Assembly: GCF_000425125.1 (NCBI RefSeq)
Contig: NZ_KE384306.1
Coordinates: 962,356-1,026,355 of the forward strand
DNA: 64,000 nucleotides
Origin: Paenibacillus taiwanensis DSM 18679
Lineage (GTDB): Bacteria; Bacillota; Bacilli; Paenibacillales; Paenibacillaceae
Reading direction: 5' to 3'
In this document: positions 34,865 to 43,763 of the stretch, piece by piece
Layout of the letters: every line of letters starts with the position of its first letter
Position numbering within the stretch: position 1 is the stretch's first letter
Position numbers and translations under genes: made by a program
Notes under the pieces: generated by a model
The model's database searches: none
What the model was told of the DNA's origin: nothing
The model's input: the letters and a program-made list of their open reading frames with translations, nothing else

Positions 34865-37800
34865 ATGAATGCAGAGATAACGTTCACAAAGCAGGAAATT
34901 ATCGACTTTATAGCAGAAGTAGTGGAAGATATTTTGGATGAGCAAGTTGTGGATTATAATGAGCCATTTATTAACTTAGGCTTAGTATCGGTAAATATAC
35001 CGTTGTTTACGAAGAAAATCTCCAAACAATTTGGAATTGATATCGAAGTCGCATCGATATTTGAACATTCCAATATACACATGTATGCCAACTTTGTATA
35101 TAACACGTTAAACAAATTTGAACCAGACGCACAATCTAACGTGGATACAGGTAATGACCAAGAGGATCAACCTGCTCGTGATGACGTGGCCATTGTAGGA
35201 ATTAGCTGTCGTTTTCCTGGAGGTGCCAACAGTCCAGAGGAGTTTTGGGATGTTCTAATTAAAGGGGTAAACGGCATTTGTGAAATGCCTGCGGATCGAT
35301 GGGATGTAGATCATTATTACAGTGATGACAAAGAAGAACCTGGGAAGATGTATTCCAGGAAGGGCGGTTTTTTGAATGTGCCTATTGATCGTTTTGACCA
35401 GAAATTTTTTAATATATCACCTAAAGAAGCCAAGTCATTAGATCCACAGCAGCGCTTGCTGCTTGAGTTGACATGGGAGGCTTTTGAAAATGGAGGCATC
35501 AACATTGCCAAACATTATGGAAGCAACACAGGTGTATACATCGGGATTTCAGGCGAAGAATACTCGTTCGCCCATTACAAATCAGGGGATTTAAGTAAAG
35601 TAGACGCTTATTCGCTTACAGGGACAACGTTTAGTACAGCTTGTGGCAGAATATCGTATACGTTTGGGTTTGAAGGACCCTCTTTTTGTGTGGATACTGC
35701 ATGCTCTTCTTCGCTCACGGCACTTCATTTAGCCTGTGGGGCCATTAAATCTGGTGAGGTAGATACCGCAGTTGTGGGTGCGGTGAATTTGATGATGTCA
35801 CCAGCAGTTCATGTATGTTTCTCCAAGCTGGAGGCTATATCCAGTGATGGGCAAAGCAAAAGCTTTGATGCGGCAGCAAATGGATATGGACGTGGTGAAG
35901 GTGGCGGCGTGTTGTTATTAAAGCGCCTGCGCGACGCTGTTGAGAATAACGATAATATACTCGGAATTATTAAGGGCAGTGCCATCAATCAGGATGGCAA
36001 AAGCAACGGCTTAACCGCACCGAATGGCTTAGCCCAAGAAAAAGTAATTACGAAGGCACTAAACGACGCTCGCTTGGATTATTCGGATATTGATTATATG
36101 GAAATGCATGGAACAGGGACGAAGCTAGGTGATCCGATTGAGGTAAAGGCAGTTGTTCAAACATATGGTAAAAATAGAGCTATCGATAATCCTCTGCAAG
36201 TAGGCTCTGTGAAATCTAACATCGGACATTTGGAAGCCGCAGCGGGGATGGCAAGTATTATAAAGGTACTATTAGCGTTCAAAAATGAACTCATACCTGC
36301 GAACTTAAACTTTAACGAGCCTAATCCGTTTATTCCGTGGGATAAATCACCGATATCCGTTATTGCACAAAATACAGCGTGGAAAAGCGATGGCAAATTA
36401 AGAAGAGTGGGTGTTAACGGATTTGGTTTTGGAGGGTCCAATGCCCATGTCATTTTGGAGGAGCCGCCGAAGCAAAAGAAGGTGCAGACAACAGATGCGG
36501 ACCCGATCTCAATCGTAAAAATTGCTGCCAAAAGTGAGAAGTCCTTACACGAAAATATTAAAGCTAATCTTGAATATTTAAAGCGCAATCCTCACGTTAC
36601 GCTCAAAGATTATGCTTATAGCAATAACCAAGCTAAGGCAGACTTTGCATACCGGTTTACTGCTACGGGCAAAAATCGAGATGAATTGATGAACAGATTA
36701 CAAGCCTATCTGGATACGAACAGCAAAGTTGGGATCACGACGAGACATCATGAAAAGCTGGATATGTATCAGGAAACAAAGCTGGTATTTCTGTTTACAG
36801 GGCAAGGTTCTCAATATTTGGGGATGGGAAAAGAATTATACGATCATAATCCTTCGTTTAGAGCGGCGTTTGACACGTGTGATCAATTGTTTGAGCCGTA
36901 TATAAATCAATCCCTAGTTGAATTAATTTATAGCGATAAATTTACGAGCAAGGATATTGAAAGAACAGTTTATGCTCAACCGTTAATTTTCTCAATTGAA
37001 TACGCATTGTTAACGTTTTGGGAAAGTGTAGGCGTTACGCCAGATACTGTGCTTGGTCATAGTATCGGGGAATATGCGGCAGCAGTTGCAGCGGGGATAT
37101 TAAATCTTGAACATGCGATTAAGCTAGTTGCGATGCGCGGCCTACTCATGGATTCAGCTCCAGGCGAAGGCGCGATGGCCGCTATTTATGCGAATAAAGT
37201 AACAATTGAAGCTATACTAAAGGGTTACGAGGACAAATTGTCTATTGCACTGCATAATGCGGAAGAAAGTATGGTTATATCTGGCGAACGGGATGCTGTG
37301 GAGCAAGTTTGTAAAGAAGCAGAAAATAGAAACATTAATGTAATTCGACTGCGTGTATCCCATGCTTTCCATTCCCATCTTATGATTCCGATATTGGAGC
37401 CATTCAGAGAGGTTGCCAAGCACGAGGTGGAGTACAAACCTGCGAAGCTGTCTTATATATCGGCTACGCTTGGGCGAGCTATTCAAAATGATGAATTGCT
37501 AGACGCCGACTACTGGACCAATCATATCAAAGACAAAGTAGATTTTTATCAAGCATTATCTCAATTAAAAGAAGTCAAAAATACGATATTCCTCGAAATT
37601 GGAGCAAACAACACGTTATGTACACTGGGTAAGCTTATCCTTAGCGGAGAACAAATGCTGTTAAGTTCGCTTGCGATGAAGAAAAATGCATGGGAGCAAA
37701 TTACGGATTGCTTGGGACAACTGTATTGTCATGGGATCTCCATTCAGTGGGACGGACTTGAGACAAGCTTTGCGCGCGACTTCAATCGTGTAGCGCTGCC

Positions 37801-40693
37801 TACGTACGTATTTGATAAAGAATCGTATTGGATGGATCTGGTTTGCTCTCATGAAGATCGTACGCCAGCTATTGGCGGTGCAGATTATCATCCGCTAATT
37901 GGACAGCGTATAAGTACCCCGTTTTTTAAAAATGGCATCTTGTATCAGAGCACTTATACCGCCGAGCATCCTTATTTTATGAAGGAGCATATCATTTTTG
38001 ATACGGCCATCGCGCCGGCAGCGGCACATATGTCGATGCTGTTATCCATTGCTAAAGATTATCGCACCGCATCCAACTGTACGATATCTAATGTCGAATT
38101 TCATGCCCCATTAACGGCCATTCAAGACGATAAGCGGGTAGCTCAATTTGTAATCGAGGATACTCATTTAGAGCAAATGAAATTTGAGCTTATAAGTACA
38201 GAGAAGCAAGCGCAGCAGGAGCAGGAGCATTGGATGAAACATTGTCAAGGCAACATCGTTATGTCCCAAGCGAAGGGGCAGGTGCAGGAGAAGCGTGTAT
38301 CGATTGAGGAATTACAAGCAAAGTTCCCAGAAGTAAGCTTTGATACGTATGAAGTTATGAAAAGGTTTGGCTTTAATTTAGGCGATGGTTTTACTCGCAT
38401 TTCGAGAGTGTGGAAGGGTGAATCTGAAGGGGTTTGCTTTATCGATCCTAAAAAGGATATTCCGGATGCACAAGACTATATCGTTTACCCGGGTATTATC
38501 GACTCTATCTTCCAATCTGTATTTTTTGTGTCTGAATTAAGTGTACGGATGGCCACGCAAAGTGAGGAATATGCTTTAAAAACAACGATTCCAATTTCGT
38601 TAGGCAAATTAACGTATCATTACAGAGCCGCCGAAAGCTACTGGTGCCATATTAAGGTGAACGATTTTCAACAATCTGGGGCAGCGGGCGATATTGATGT
38701 GTACAATGAAAAGGGAGAAATTGTATTCGAAATTGAGCGCATCATGGCGAAAGTAACAGAGCGAGACACTTTACTTAAAGAGTTGAACAGTAATGGTGAT
38801 CGTCTGCTTTACAACGTGGAATGGTTAGAAACAGCAAGAGTAAACAAAGAGTCAAAAACGATGCAGGCTGAGAACATCGTATTACTCGGCGATGATCCGG
38901 ATCTCGTAGACCATTTCCACGAAAAATTGAATCAACGTGGGATATCATCGATAAGGGTTATACAAGGTGATAAATATGTTGAGCATGAACATGACGTATA
39001 TTTTATGTCTTTTACGAATAAGCACGAGGTGAAACAACTTCTGGAAAGTGTCGCAAGTCGATTTGAAAAAGAAAAATGCAAGCTTGTTTATTTAAGTACA
39101 GCCAATCGGACTTTACTAGATCAACTGGATGCCAAAACATTGCTAGGGACGGTAGAACAGCAGTGCAGTGGCTTATTATACCTTGTACAAGCGATTACTG
39201 AACTAAATTACACGCATAAAATGGCAATCAAGGTGATAACAAACAATGTGCATCAAGTAGATGGGGCAGAGGTATCGCTCTATCAAGCTCCGATTTGGGG
39301 ATTTTCCGAGGTCATTCGGCTTGAGCACACGCCGCTGTGGGATGGCATTATTGATTCGGAGCTTCATATGCTCCATCACGATCTCGATGAAATTATGAAC
39401 GAAATTTTGCAAGGGGAAGATAAGCAGGTTGTGCTGAGAAATGGGCATAAACGATACATTCCGAGGCTGATCAGGCATTCTAAAAGCTTGGCTAGTAAAG
39501 AGGAACTTGCGATTAGGCTTGATGCTGACGCCGCTTATATAATTACGGGCGGGACCGGAACGATCGGTCAAGTTTATACAGCATATTTGATCGAGCAAGG
39601 TGCTAAAAATATTATTTTATTAAGTAGAAGCAAGGCTTCCGCTTCGTTGCTTGAAACCGTGAAATTGTGGGCAGAAAAGGGCGTCCAAATCAGTGTTGAA
39701 CAGGCAGATGTAAGTAACGAGGCTGACGTAATCGCAGTCGTACAAAGATTGAAACAGAACAATATGCAAATTAAAGGTGTCGTTCATGCTGCCGGAATAA
39801 TTGAAGACAAGATGATTAAGGATCAATCCTGGAGCAGCTTTGAAAATGTATTCAAAACTAAAGTTGGAGGCAGCTATTACTTACATGAGGCTTTAAAGGA
39901 TGAGCCCCTTGATTTCTTTGTAATGATGTCATCTATATCTTCGGTTGTCGGGAATATGGGGCAGGCCAATTACGCAGCAGCTAATTATTTTATGAACGTG
40001 CTGGCCGATTACAGAAGAAGTCTAGCATTACCAGCGATGTCGATATGCTGGGGACCTTGGGAAGAAGCCGGTATGGCAACAAGCAACAACGATATTTTGA
40101 GAAACATCGGTAATAAAGGAATTTACGGGATGTCTAAAGAGCTGGGAACCAAAATGATTGACCGAGTATTCCAAAAAGATGTTGCTTCGATCGTAGTTGT
40201 GGATGCGAATTGGGAATTGTTTAGTCAAAGAACCGGTGTAGACGAAGTAACTGCGTTTTTGACAAATTTCATAACGAGCAGCAATACGCTCGGGGTACAA
40301 AATGAATATACAGCTGTGAAGGAAGATGTAGTGGCCAAGCTGCAAAGTTTAAACAAGACAGAGCGGGCTGAGTATTTATTAACCTTATTACATGGAGCGG
40401 CTGCTAAAATTATTGGGTTTAATGATGTAAGCCAACTATCGGTTGATAGTTCCTTTATTGAGCAAGGAGTAGATTCATTAATGATCTTCTCTTTAAGAAA
40501 CGAAATCAAGGCGCTGTTACAGCTGCAAGTTGATATTTCTATATTTTTTAACTATCCGTCTCTAAGAAAATTAAATGACTATATATTAACAGAGGCGATG
40601 AGCTTTGAAGATACAGAAGAGAATGCGAGCGCTGTGAGTGATGGACAATCAGTAGATGATATTTTGTCTGAAATCAACTCCTTACTAAACTAG
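34865..40693 (+). CDS. Type I polyketide synthase: ACP-KS-AT-DH-KR-ACP
   Basis: 1942 residues. The N-terminal carrier domain has its attachment Ser at 42 in NLGLVSVNI (Val replaces the usual Asp of GxDSL). KS (about 107-530) has DTACSSS, HGTGT and NIGH. AT (about 640-930) has GHSIGEYAAA and HAFH, the malonyl pattern. DH (about 1008-1250) has the catalytic His in KEHIIFDTAIAP, where Gly of HxxxGxxxxP is Asp, and DSIFQ for DxxxQ. KR (about 1557-1740) has GGTGTIG, SSISS and NYAAAN, with IED near the LDD position of B-type reductases. The final ACP has GVDSLM. No ER. It should take a starter on the first ACP, extend with malonate and leave a hydroxyl or alkene. Confidence 0.93.
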   Translation: MNAEITFTKQEIIDFIAEVVEDILDEQVVDYNEPFINLGLVSVNIPLFTKKISKQFGIDIEVASIFEHSNIHMYANFVYNTLNKFEPDAQSNVDTGNDQEDQPARDDVAIVGISCRFPGGANSPEEFWDVLIKGVNGICEMPADRWDVDHYYSDDKEEPGKMYSRKGGFLNVPIDRFDQKFFNISPKEAKSLDPQQRLLLELTWEAFENGGINIAKHYGSNTGVYIGISGEEYSFAHYKSGDLSKVDAYSLTGTTFSTACGRISYTFGFEGPSFCVDTACSSSLTALHLACGAIKSGEVDTAVVGAVNLMMSPAVHVCFSKLEAISSDGQSKSFDAAANGYGRGEGGGVLLLKRLRDAVENNDNILGIIKGSAINQDGKSNGLTAPNGLAQEKVITKALNDARLDYSDIDYMEMHGTGTKLGDPIEVKAVVQTYGKNRAIDNPLQVGSVKSNIGHLEAAAGMASIIKVLLAFKNELIPANLNFNEPNPFIPWDKSPISVIAQNTAWKSDGKLRRVGVNGFGFGGSNAHVILEEPPKQKKVQTTDADPISIVKIAAKSEKSLHENIKANLEYLKRNPHVTLKDYAYSNNQAKADFAYRFTATGKNRDELMNRLQAYLDTNSKVGITTRHHEKLDMYQETKLVFLFTGQGSQYLGMGKELYDHNPSFRAAFDTCDQLFEPYINQSLVELIYSDKFTSKDIERTVYAQPLIFSIEYALLTFWESVGVTPDTVLGHSIGEYAAAVAAGILNLEHAIKLVAMRGLLMDSAPGEGAMAAIYANKVTIEAILKGYEDKLSIALHNAEESMVISGERDAVEQVCKEAENRNINVIRLRVSHAFHSHLMIPILEPFREVAKHEVEYKPAKLSYISATLGRAIQNDELLDADYWTNHIKDKVDFYQALSQLKEVKNTIFLEIGANNTLCTLGKLILSGEQMLLSSLAMKKNAWEQITDCLGQLYCHGISIQWDGLETSFARDFNRVALPTYVFDKESYWMDLVCSHEDRTPAIGGADYHPLIGQRISTPFFKNGILYQSTYTAEHPYFMKEHIIFDTAIAPAAAHMSMLLSIAKDYRTASNCTISNVEFHAPLTAIQDDKRVAQFVIEDTHLEQMKFELISTEKQAQQEQEHWMKHCQGNIVMSQAKGQVQEKRVSIEELQAKFPEVSFDTYEVMKRFGFNLGDGFTRISRVWKGESEGVCFIDPKKDIPDAQDYIVYPGIIDSIFQSVFFVSELSVRMATQSEEYALKTTIPISLGKLTYHYRAAESYWCHIKVNDFQQSGAAGDIDVYNEKGEIVFEIERIMAKVTERDTLLKELNSNGDRLLYNVEWLETARVNKESKTMQAENIVLLGDDPDLVDHFHEKLNQRGISSIRVIQGDKYVEHEHDVYFMSFTNKHEVKQLLESVASRFEKEKCKLVYLSTANRTLLDQLDAKTLLGTVEQQCSGLLYLVQAITELNYTHKMAIKVITNNVHQVDGAEVSLYQAPIWGFSEVIRLEHTPLWDGIIDSELHMLHHDLDEIMNEILQGEDKQVVLRNGHKRYIPRLIRHSKSLASKEELAIRLDADAAYIITGGTGTIGQVYTAYLIEQGAKNIILLSRSKASASLLETVKLWAEKGVQISVEQADVSNEADVIAVVQRLKQNNMQIKGVVHAAGIIEDKMIKDQSWSSFENVFKTKVGGSYYLHEALKDEPLDFFVMMSSISSVVGNMGQANYAAANYFMNVLADYRRSLALPAMSICWGPWEEAGMATSNNDILRNIGNKGIYGMSKELGTKMIDRVFQKDVASIVVVDANWELFSQRTGVDEVTAFLTNFITSSNTLGVQNEYTAVKEDVVAKLQSLNKTERAEYLLTLLHGAAAKIIGFNDVSQLSVDSSFIEQGVDSLMIFSLRNEIKALLQLQVDISIFFNYPSLRKLNDYILTEAMSFEDTEENASAVSDGQSVDDILSEINSLLN

Positions 40694-40738
40694 CTACAAA
40701 GAGTACGTTTATTTGTTACTGCGGAGGAGAACTTACCA

Positions 40739-41434
40739 ATGATCTTGTTTTGTTTACCGTTTGCCGGTGGTTCGAAACGTGCGTATGCGAATTGGAGCAA
40801 ATTAACCAATTGTCCGCTTGAGATTGAACCGATTGAGATTAAAGGAAGGGGGGAGCGACTTGGTCAGGGCTTCTATGCGGATATGACAGAAGCTGTAGAA
40901 GATATTTATGCGATGATCAAAAATAAAATTCAAGAGGAACCTTATGCCCTGTTCGGACATAGTATGGGGACGTTGTTGGCCTATGAGCTTTATTACAAAG
41001 TCAAGACAGAAGGACATCAACTGCCACGGCATCTTTTTTTCTCAGGACGACAATCGCCTATTGTCAAAAATAATATGTATGTTAGCACCGACATGTCTGA
41101 TGATGAATTTATTGAAAAAATTATTGCATTAGGAGGTATTCCCGAGGAAATATCTCAAAGTTCCGAATTAATGGAGTTTTATTTGCCCATTTTCAAAAAT
41201 GATATTCGAATCATGGAGAGCTATAAGTTTAAGGAAAGAGCAGAAAAATTAAATTGTAATATAACGGTGTTGAATGGACTAGAAGATAAAATTGATGCAA
41301 CGCAGGAAATCACATGGGATTATTTATGTGAACAAAAAAGCAAATCCTATTATTTCACAGGCAGTCACTTCTTTATTAATGATCATGTCAAGAAGATCGT
41401 AAATTTAATTGAAGGCGAATTAATGCCAGAATAA
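40739..41434 (+). CDS. Type II thioesterase
   Basis: A 231-residue alpha/beta hydrolase of the GrsT/SrfAD group. It starts LFCLPFAGGSKRAYANW, has the nucleophile Ser in LFGHSMGTLLAYEL, an acidic residue in LNGLEDKIDA and the catalytic His in GSHFFINDH. Such enzymes remove wrong or stalled acyl groups from carrier domains. No type I thioesterase domain exists in the assembly line, so it could also help release, though that is not its usual job. GGAGGAG precedes the start. Confidence 0.93.
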   Translation: MILFCLPFAGGSKRAYANWSKLTNCPLEIEPIEIKGRGERLGQGFYADMTEAVEDIYAMIKNKIQEEPYALFGHSMGTLLAYELYYKVKTEGHQLPRHLFFSGRQSPIVKNNMYVSTDMSDDEFIEKIIALGGIPEEISQSSELMEFYLPIFKNDIRIMESYKFKERAEKLNCNITVLNGLEDKIDATQEITWDYLCEQKSKSYYFTGSHFFINDHVKKIVNLIEGELMPE

Positions 41435-41445
41435 TGAGGTTGATC

Positions 41446-42399
41446 ATGGATCATTTAAGCCATAAACAGCTAGCGTTTCTATTTCAGGGCGTTGGTGCAA
41501 ACTATCAGCATTTTTTGGACAAGTTTGAAGAAGCGCAGCTTAATACTTTGAGACACTACTGCTGCACAGTGAAGGAGGAACTGGAAATAGATTTGCTTGC
41601 ACATCTATTTCCAGCTTCAGAAATGAATCAGATGGAATACGACAAGATGTTTTGTGATTGGATTGCCATTTATACGTGTGATTATATCGTGTATCAGCAA
41701 TATGTCGATGCCGGTATAAAACCCGCCATTATGGTGGGGTATAGTATGGGTTTGATTACGGCTATGGCGTGCAGCAAGTCCATTTCGTTTGCTGCGGGAC
41801 TGCATATGCTTCGGGTGATTTACGATTATCCTAAAGGTGCTGCTGTTTCATATAGTATGGGGGTTATCGTAGGCAAGACAAATGACGAGATCCGTGCTCT
41901 TATTGCGCAGTGTGCAGCGGAGAAGGACGTGTATATCGCAAGCGAAAATAATGATACATGTCTTGTCATTTCAGGTATTCAGAACAGCGTGAGTCAGGTG
42001 TTAACAATTGCTGAACAAGAAGGAGCGATAAAGGCCTCAACGATCAACACTCCCTATGCGTTTCATTCGCCTTTTGCCGCAAGAGGAATTGACAGGTTTG
42101 TAAAACTGGTTGAGGAAACCTCGATTTCAGATGGGGAGGTGCCCATTTTATCTGTTTTTACGCAAACTTTGCTGCAAAACGCTTCTCATTTAAAACAAGA
42201 GCTAATTAAAAATATGGCAAGTCCTATGAACTGGAATGCCTCCATTCTGGCATTAGGTAAAATGGGAATCGAAAACTTTGTTGAAGTGAGCTTGGACGAT
42301 TCATTAACGAAAATATCAAAAATGATTCATTTAGAGTACGAATTTATGACTTACAAAAAGTTTAAACGTCAAACAAGCGCTCGGCGTGTCCTATCATAA
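41446..42399 (+). CDS. Free-standing acyltransferase, candidate aminomalonyl transferase
   Basis: About 317 residues of FabD/AT fold. The nucleophile elbow is VGYSMGLITAM and the catalytic His is in TPYAFHSPFA. The opening LAFLFQGVGANYQ is a divergent form of the usual GQGSQ. In zwittermicin biosynthesis a free-standing AT (ZmaF) moves aminomalonyl from its carrier to the PKS, and the ACP for such a unit is the next gene here. Both PKS modules already contain AT domains, so which ACP it serves is open. ATG 41446 has GAGG six bases upstream; ATG 41434 overlaps the thioesterase stop. Confidence 0.85.
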   Translation: MDHLSHKQLAFLFQGVGANYQHFLDKFEEAQLNTLRHYCCTVKEELEIDLLAHLFPASEMNQMEYDKMFCDWIAIYTCDYIVYQQYVDAGIKPAIMVGYSMGLITAMACSKSISFAAGLHMLRVIYDYPKGAAVSYSMGVIVGKTNDEIRALIAQCAAEKDVYIASENNDTCLVISGIQNSVSQVLTIAEQEGAIKASTINTPYAFHSPFAARGIDRFVKLVEETSISDGEVPILSVFTQTLLQNASHLKQELIKNMASPMNWNASILALGKMGIENFVEVSLDDSLTKISKMIHLEYEFMTYKKFKRQTSARRVLS

Positions 42400-42424
42400 A
42401 AATAATAAATAGAGGTGTATAACG

Positions 42425-42673
42425 ATGGAAGAAATCAGAAATCAAACAAGAGCTTTTTTAAGTAACTATATTAAAAGTCAGCCTTTAAAAGATAACGATG
42501 ATATTTTTGCAATTGGGGACGTTAATTCTCTTTTTGCTATGCAGTTGGTTATGTTTATTGAAAAGGAGTTCGGAATTGAGATTGATAACGATGATTTGGA
42601 CTTAAATAATTTCAGATCCATTCAAGCGATTGCTACACTCATAGCGAGCAAACGTGCTGCGGTAAGCCAATAA
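42425..42673 (+). CDS. Free-standing acyl carrier protein
   Basis: An 82-residue carrier protein. The phosphopantetheine Ser is in IGDVNSLFAMQLVMF (Asn replaces Asp of GxDSL), followed by the usual helix with EKEFGIEID. It is the likely acceptor for the amino acid:carrier ligase and the scaffold on which serine would be oxidised to aminomalonate. It lies between the free-standing AT and the 3-hydroxyacyl dehydrogenase gene. AGAGGTG precedes the start. Confidence 0.9.
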   Translation: MEEIRNQTRAFLSNYIKSQPLKDNDDIFAIGDVNSLFAMQLVMFIEKEFGIEIDNDDLDLNNFRSIQAIATLIASKRAAVSQ

Positions 42674-42720
42674 TATTACGGACGAGAAGTAATCCAATCT
42701 GAGATAAGGGGAGCAAAAAC

Positions 42721-43596
42721 ATGAAGGTAATTGGAGTCATTGGTGCAGGCGTGATGGGGACTGGTGTTGCACATCAATTTGCATTAGCCGGTTACGACGT
42801 AATTCTCGTTGACCTGTCAGAACAAATTCTTTCGAAGGCCAAAGAACAAATTGCCAGTAACATCCGTTTTCAAGGGTTGTACAGTAAAGATCACATTGTA
42901 GAAAAGCCGGAGACGATTCTAAATCGAATAACTTTCACCGTCAATTATGAAATTTTAAAAGAGGCAGACTATGTCATTGAAAACGTACCCGAGAAATGGG
43001 ACATTAAAAGAGACGTCTATTTGACACTTGATCGCATTTGTCCTGAGCACTGTATTTTTGCAGTGAACACTTCTTGTATTTCGATTACAAAAGTGGCTTC
43101 GCTCACCAATAGACCTGACAAGGTTATCGGCTCCCATTATATGAATCCGGTATTTATGAAACCGGTGGTCGAAGTGATCAAAGGGTACCATACATCGGAG
43201 GAAACGATTGCAGCTACGATTAGTCTGCTTGCGACTTTGAAAAAAGAAGCAATCGTCGTTAACGACCTGCCCGGGTTTGTATCCAATCGGATTTCTCATC
43301 TGATGATGAATGAGGCTGCATTTGTCGTACAGGATCAAGTTGCAGAACCAAAAGATGTAGATGATATTTTCAAAAAGTGCTTTGGGCATAAAATGGGCCC
43401 GCTTGAAACGGCGGACTTGATCGGTCTCGATACAGTTGTGCATTCACTTGATATTTTATACGAAAGTTATCAGGATACGAAGTTTCGTTGCTGTCCGCTG
43501 CTGCGGAAAATGGTGGAAGCAGGCACACACGGAAGGAAAACCGGACAAGGGTTTTATTGTTATCCGACGTACGAGCGCAGTGTTGTGCAAGTGTAA
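42721..43596 (+). CDS. 3-Hydroxyacyl-CoA-dehydrogenase-like enzyme, candidate seryl-ACP dehydrogenase
   Basis: A 291-residue NAD-dependent enzyme. The Rossmann motif is IGVIGAGVMGTGVAHQFAL with Asp in VILVDLSE. The catalytic region SHYMNPVFMKPVVEVIKG and FVSNRISHLMMNEA match the 3-hydroxybutyryl-CoA dehydrogenase family (His and Asn present). In zwittermicin-type pathways the homologue (ZmaG) oxidises the beta-hydroxyl of the carrier-bound substrate. With ligase, ACP and acyl-CoA-dehydrogenase-like enzyme it completes the aminomalonyl-ACP set. A terminator hairpin follows. Confidence 0.9.
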   Translation: MKVIGVIGAGVMGTGVAHQFALAGYDVILVDLSEQILSKAKEQIASNIRFQGLYSKDHIVEKPETILNRITFTVNYEILKEADYVIENVPEKWDIKRDVYLTLDRICPEHCIFAVNTSCISITKVASLTNRPDKVIGSHYMNPVFMKPVVEVIKGYHTSEETIAATISLLATLKKEAIVVNDLPGFVSNRISHLMMNEAAFVVQDQVAEPKDVDDIFKKCFGHKMGPLETADLIGLDTVVHSLDILYESYQDTKFRCCPLLRKMVEAGTHGRKTGQGFYCYPTYERSVVQV

Positions 43597-43678
43597 TATA
43601 GGATGACTATGTATTGTTTGTGAAATACGTTCCATTCGCAGTGTTGCATGCAACCCAGGAATGAATAGGACTTAAACA

Positions 43679-43744
43679 AAGGAATCGTGAACGGTGAGTG
43701 AGCGGAATCGTCGCTCCAGACTGAACGCGATTCTTTTTGTTTTT
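43679..43744 (+). terminator. Second intrinsic terminator inside the cluster
   Basis: AAGGAATCG (43679-43687) pairs with CGATTCTTT (43728-43736); an inner GAGCG/CGCTC hairpin fills the loop; T-runs follow. It lies between the dehydrogenase and MFS genes, which are on the same strand with no convincing promoter between them. Confidence 0.65.
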
Positions 43745-43763
43745 GCTCTCGACAGGAGGAAAA

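Noticed and set aside
25795-43596. Zwittermicin A cluster itself
   Set aside because: Shared precursor genes only; there is no FkbH-like protein for hydroxymalonyl-ACP, and the Val and Phe modules do not fit zwittermicin.
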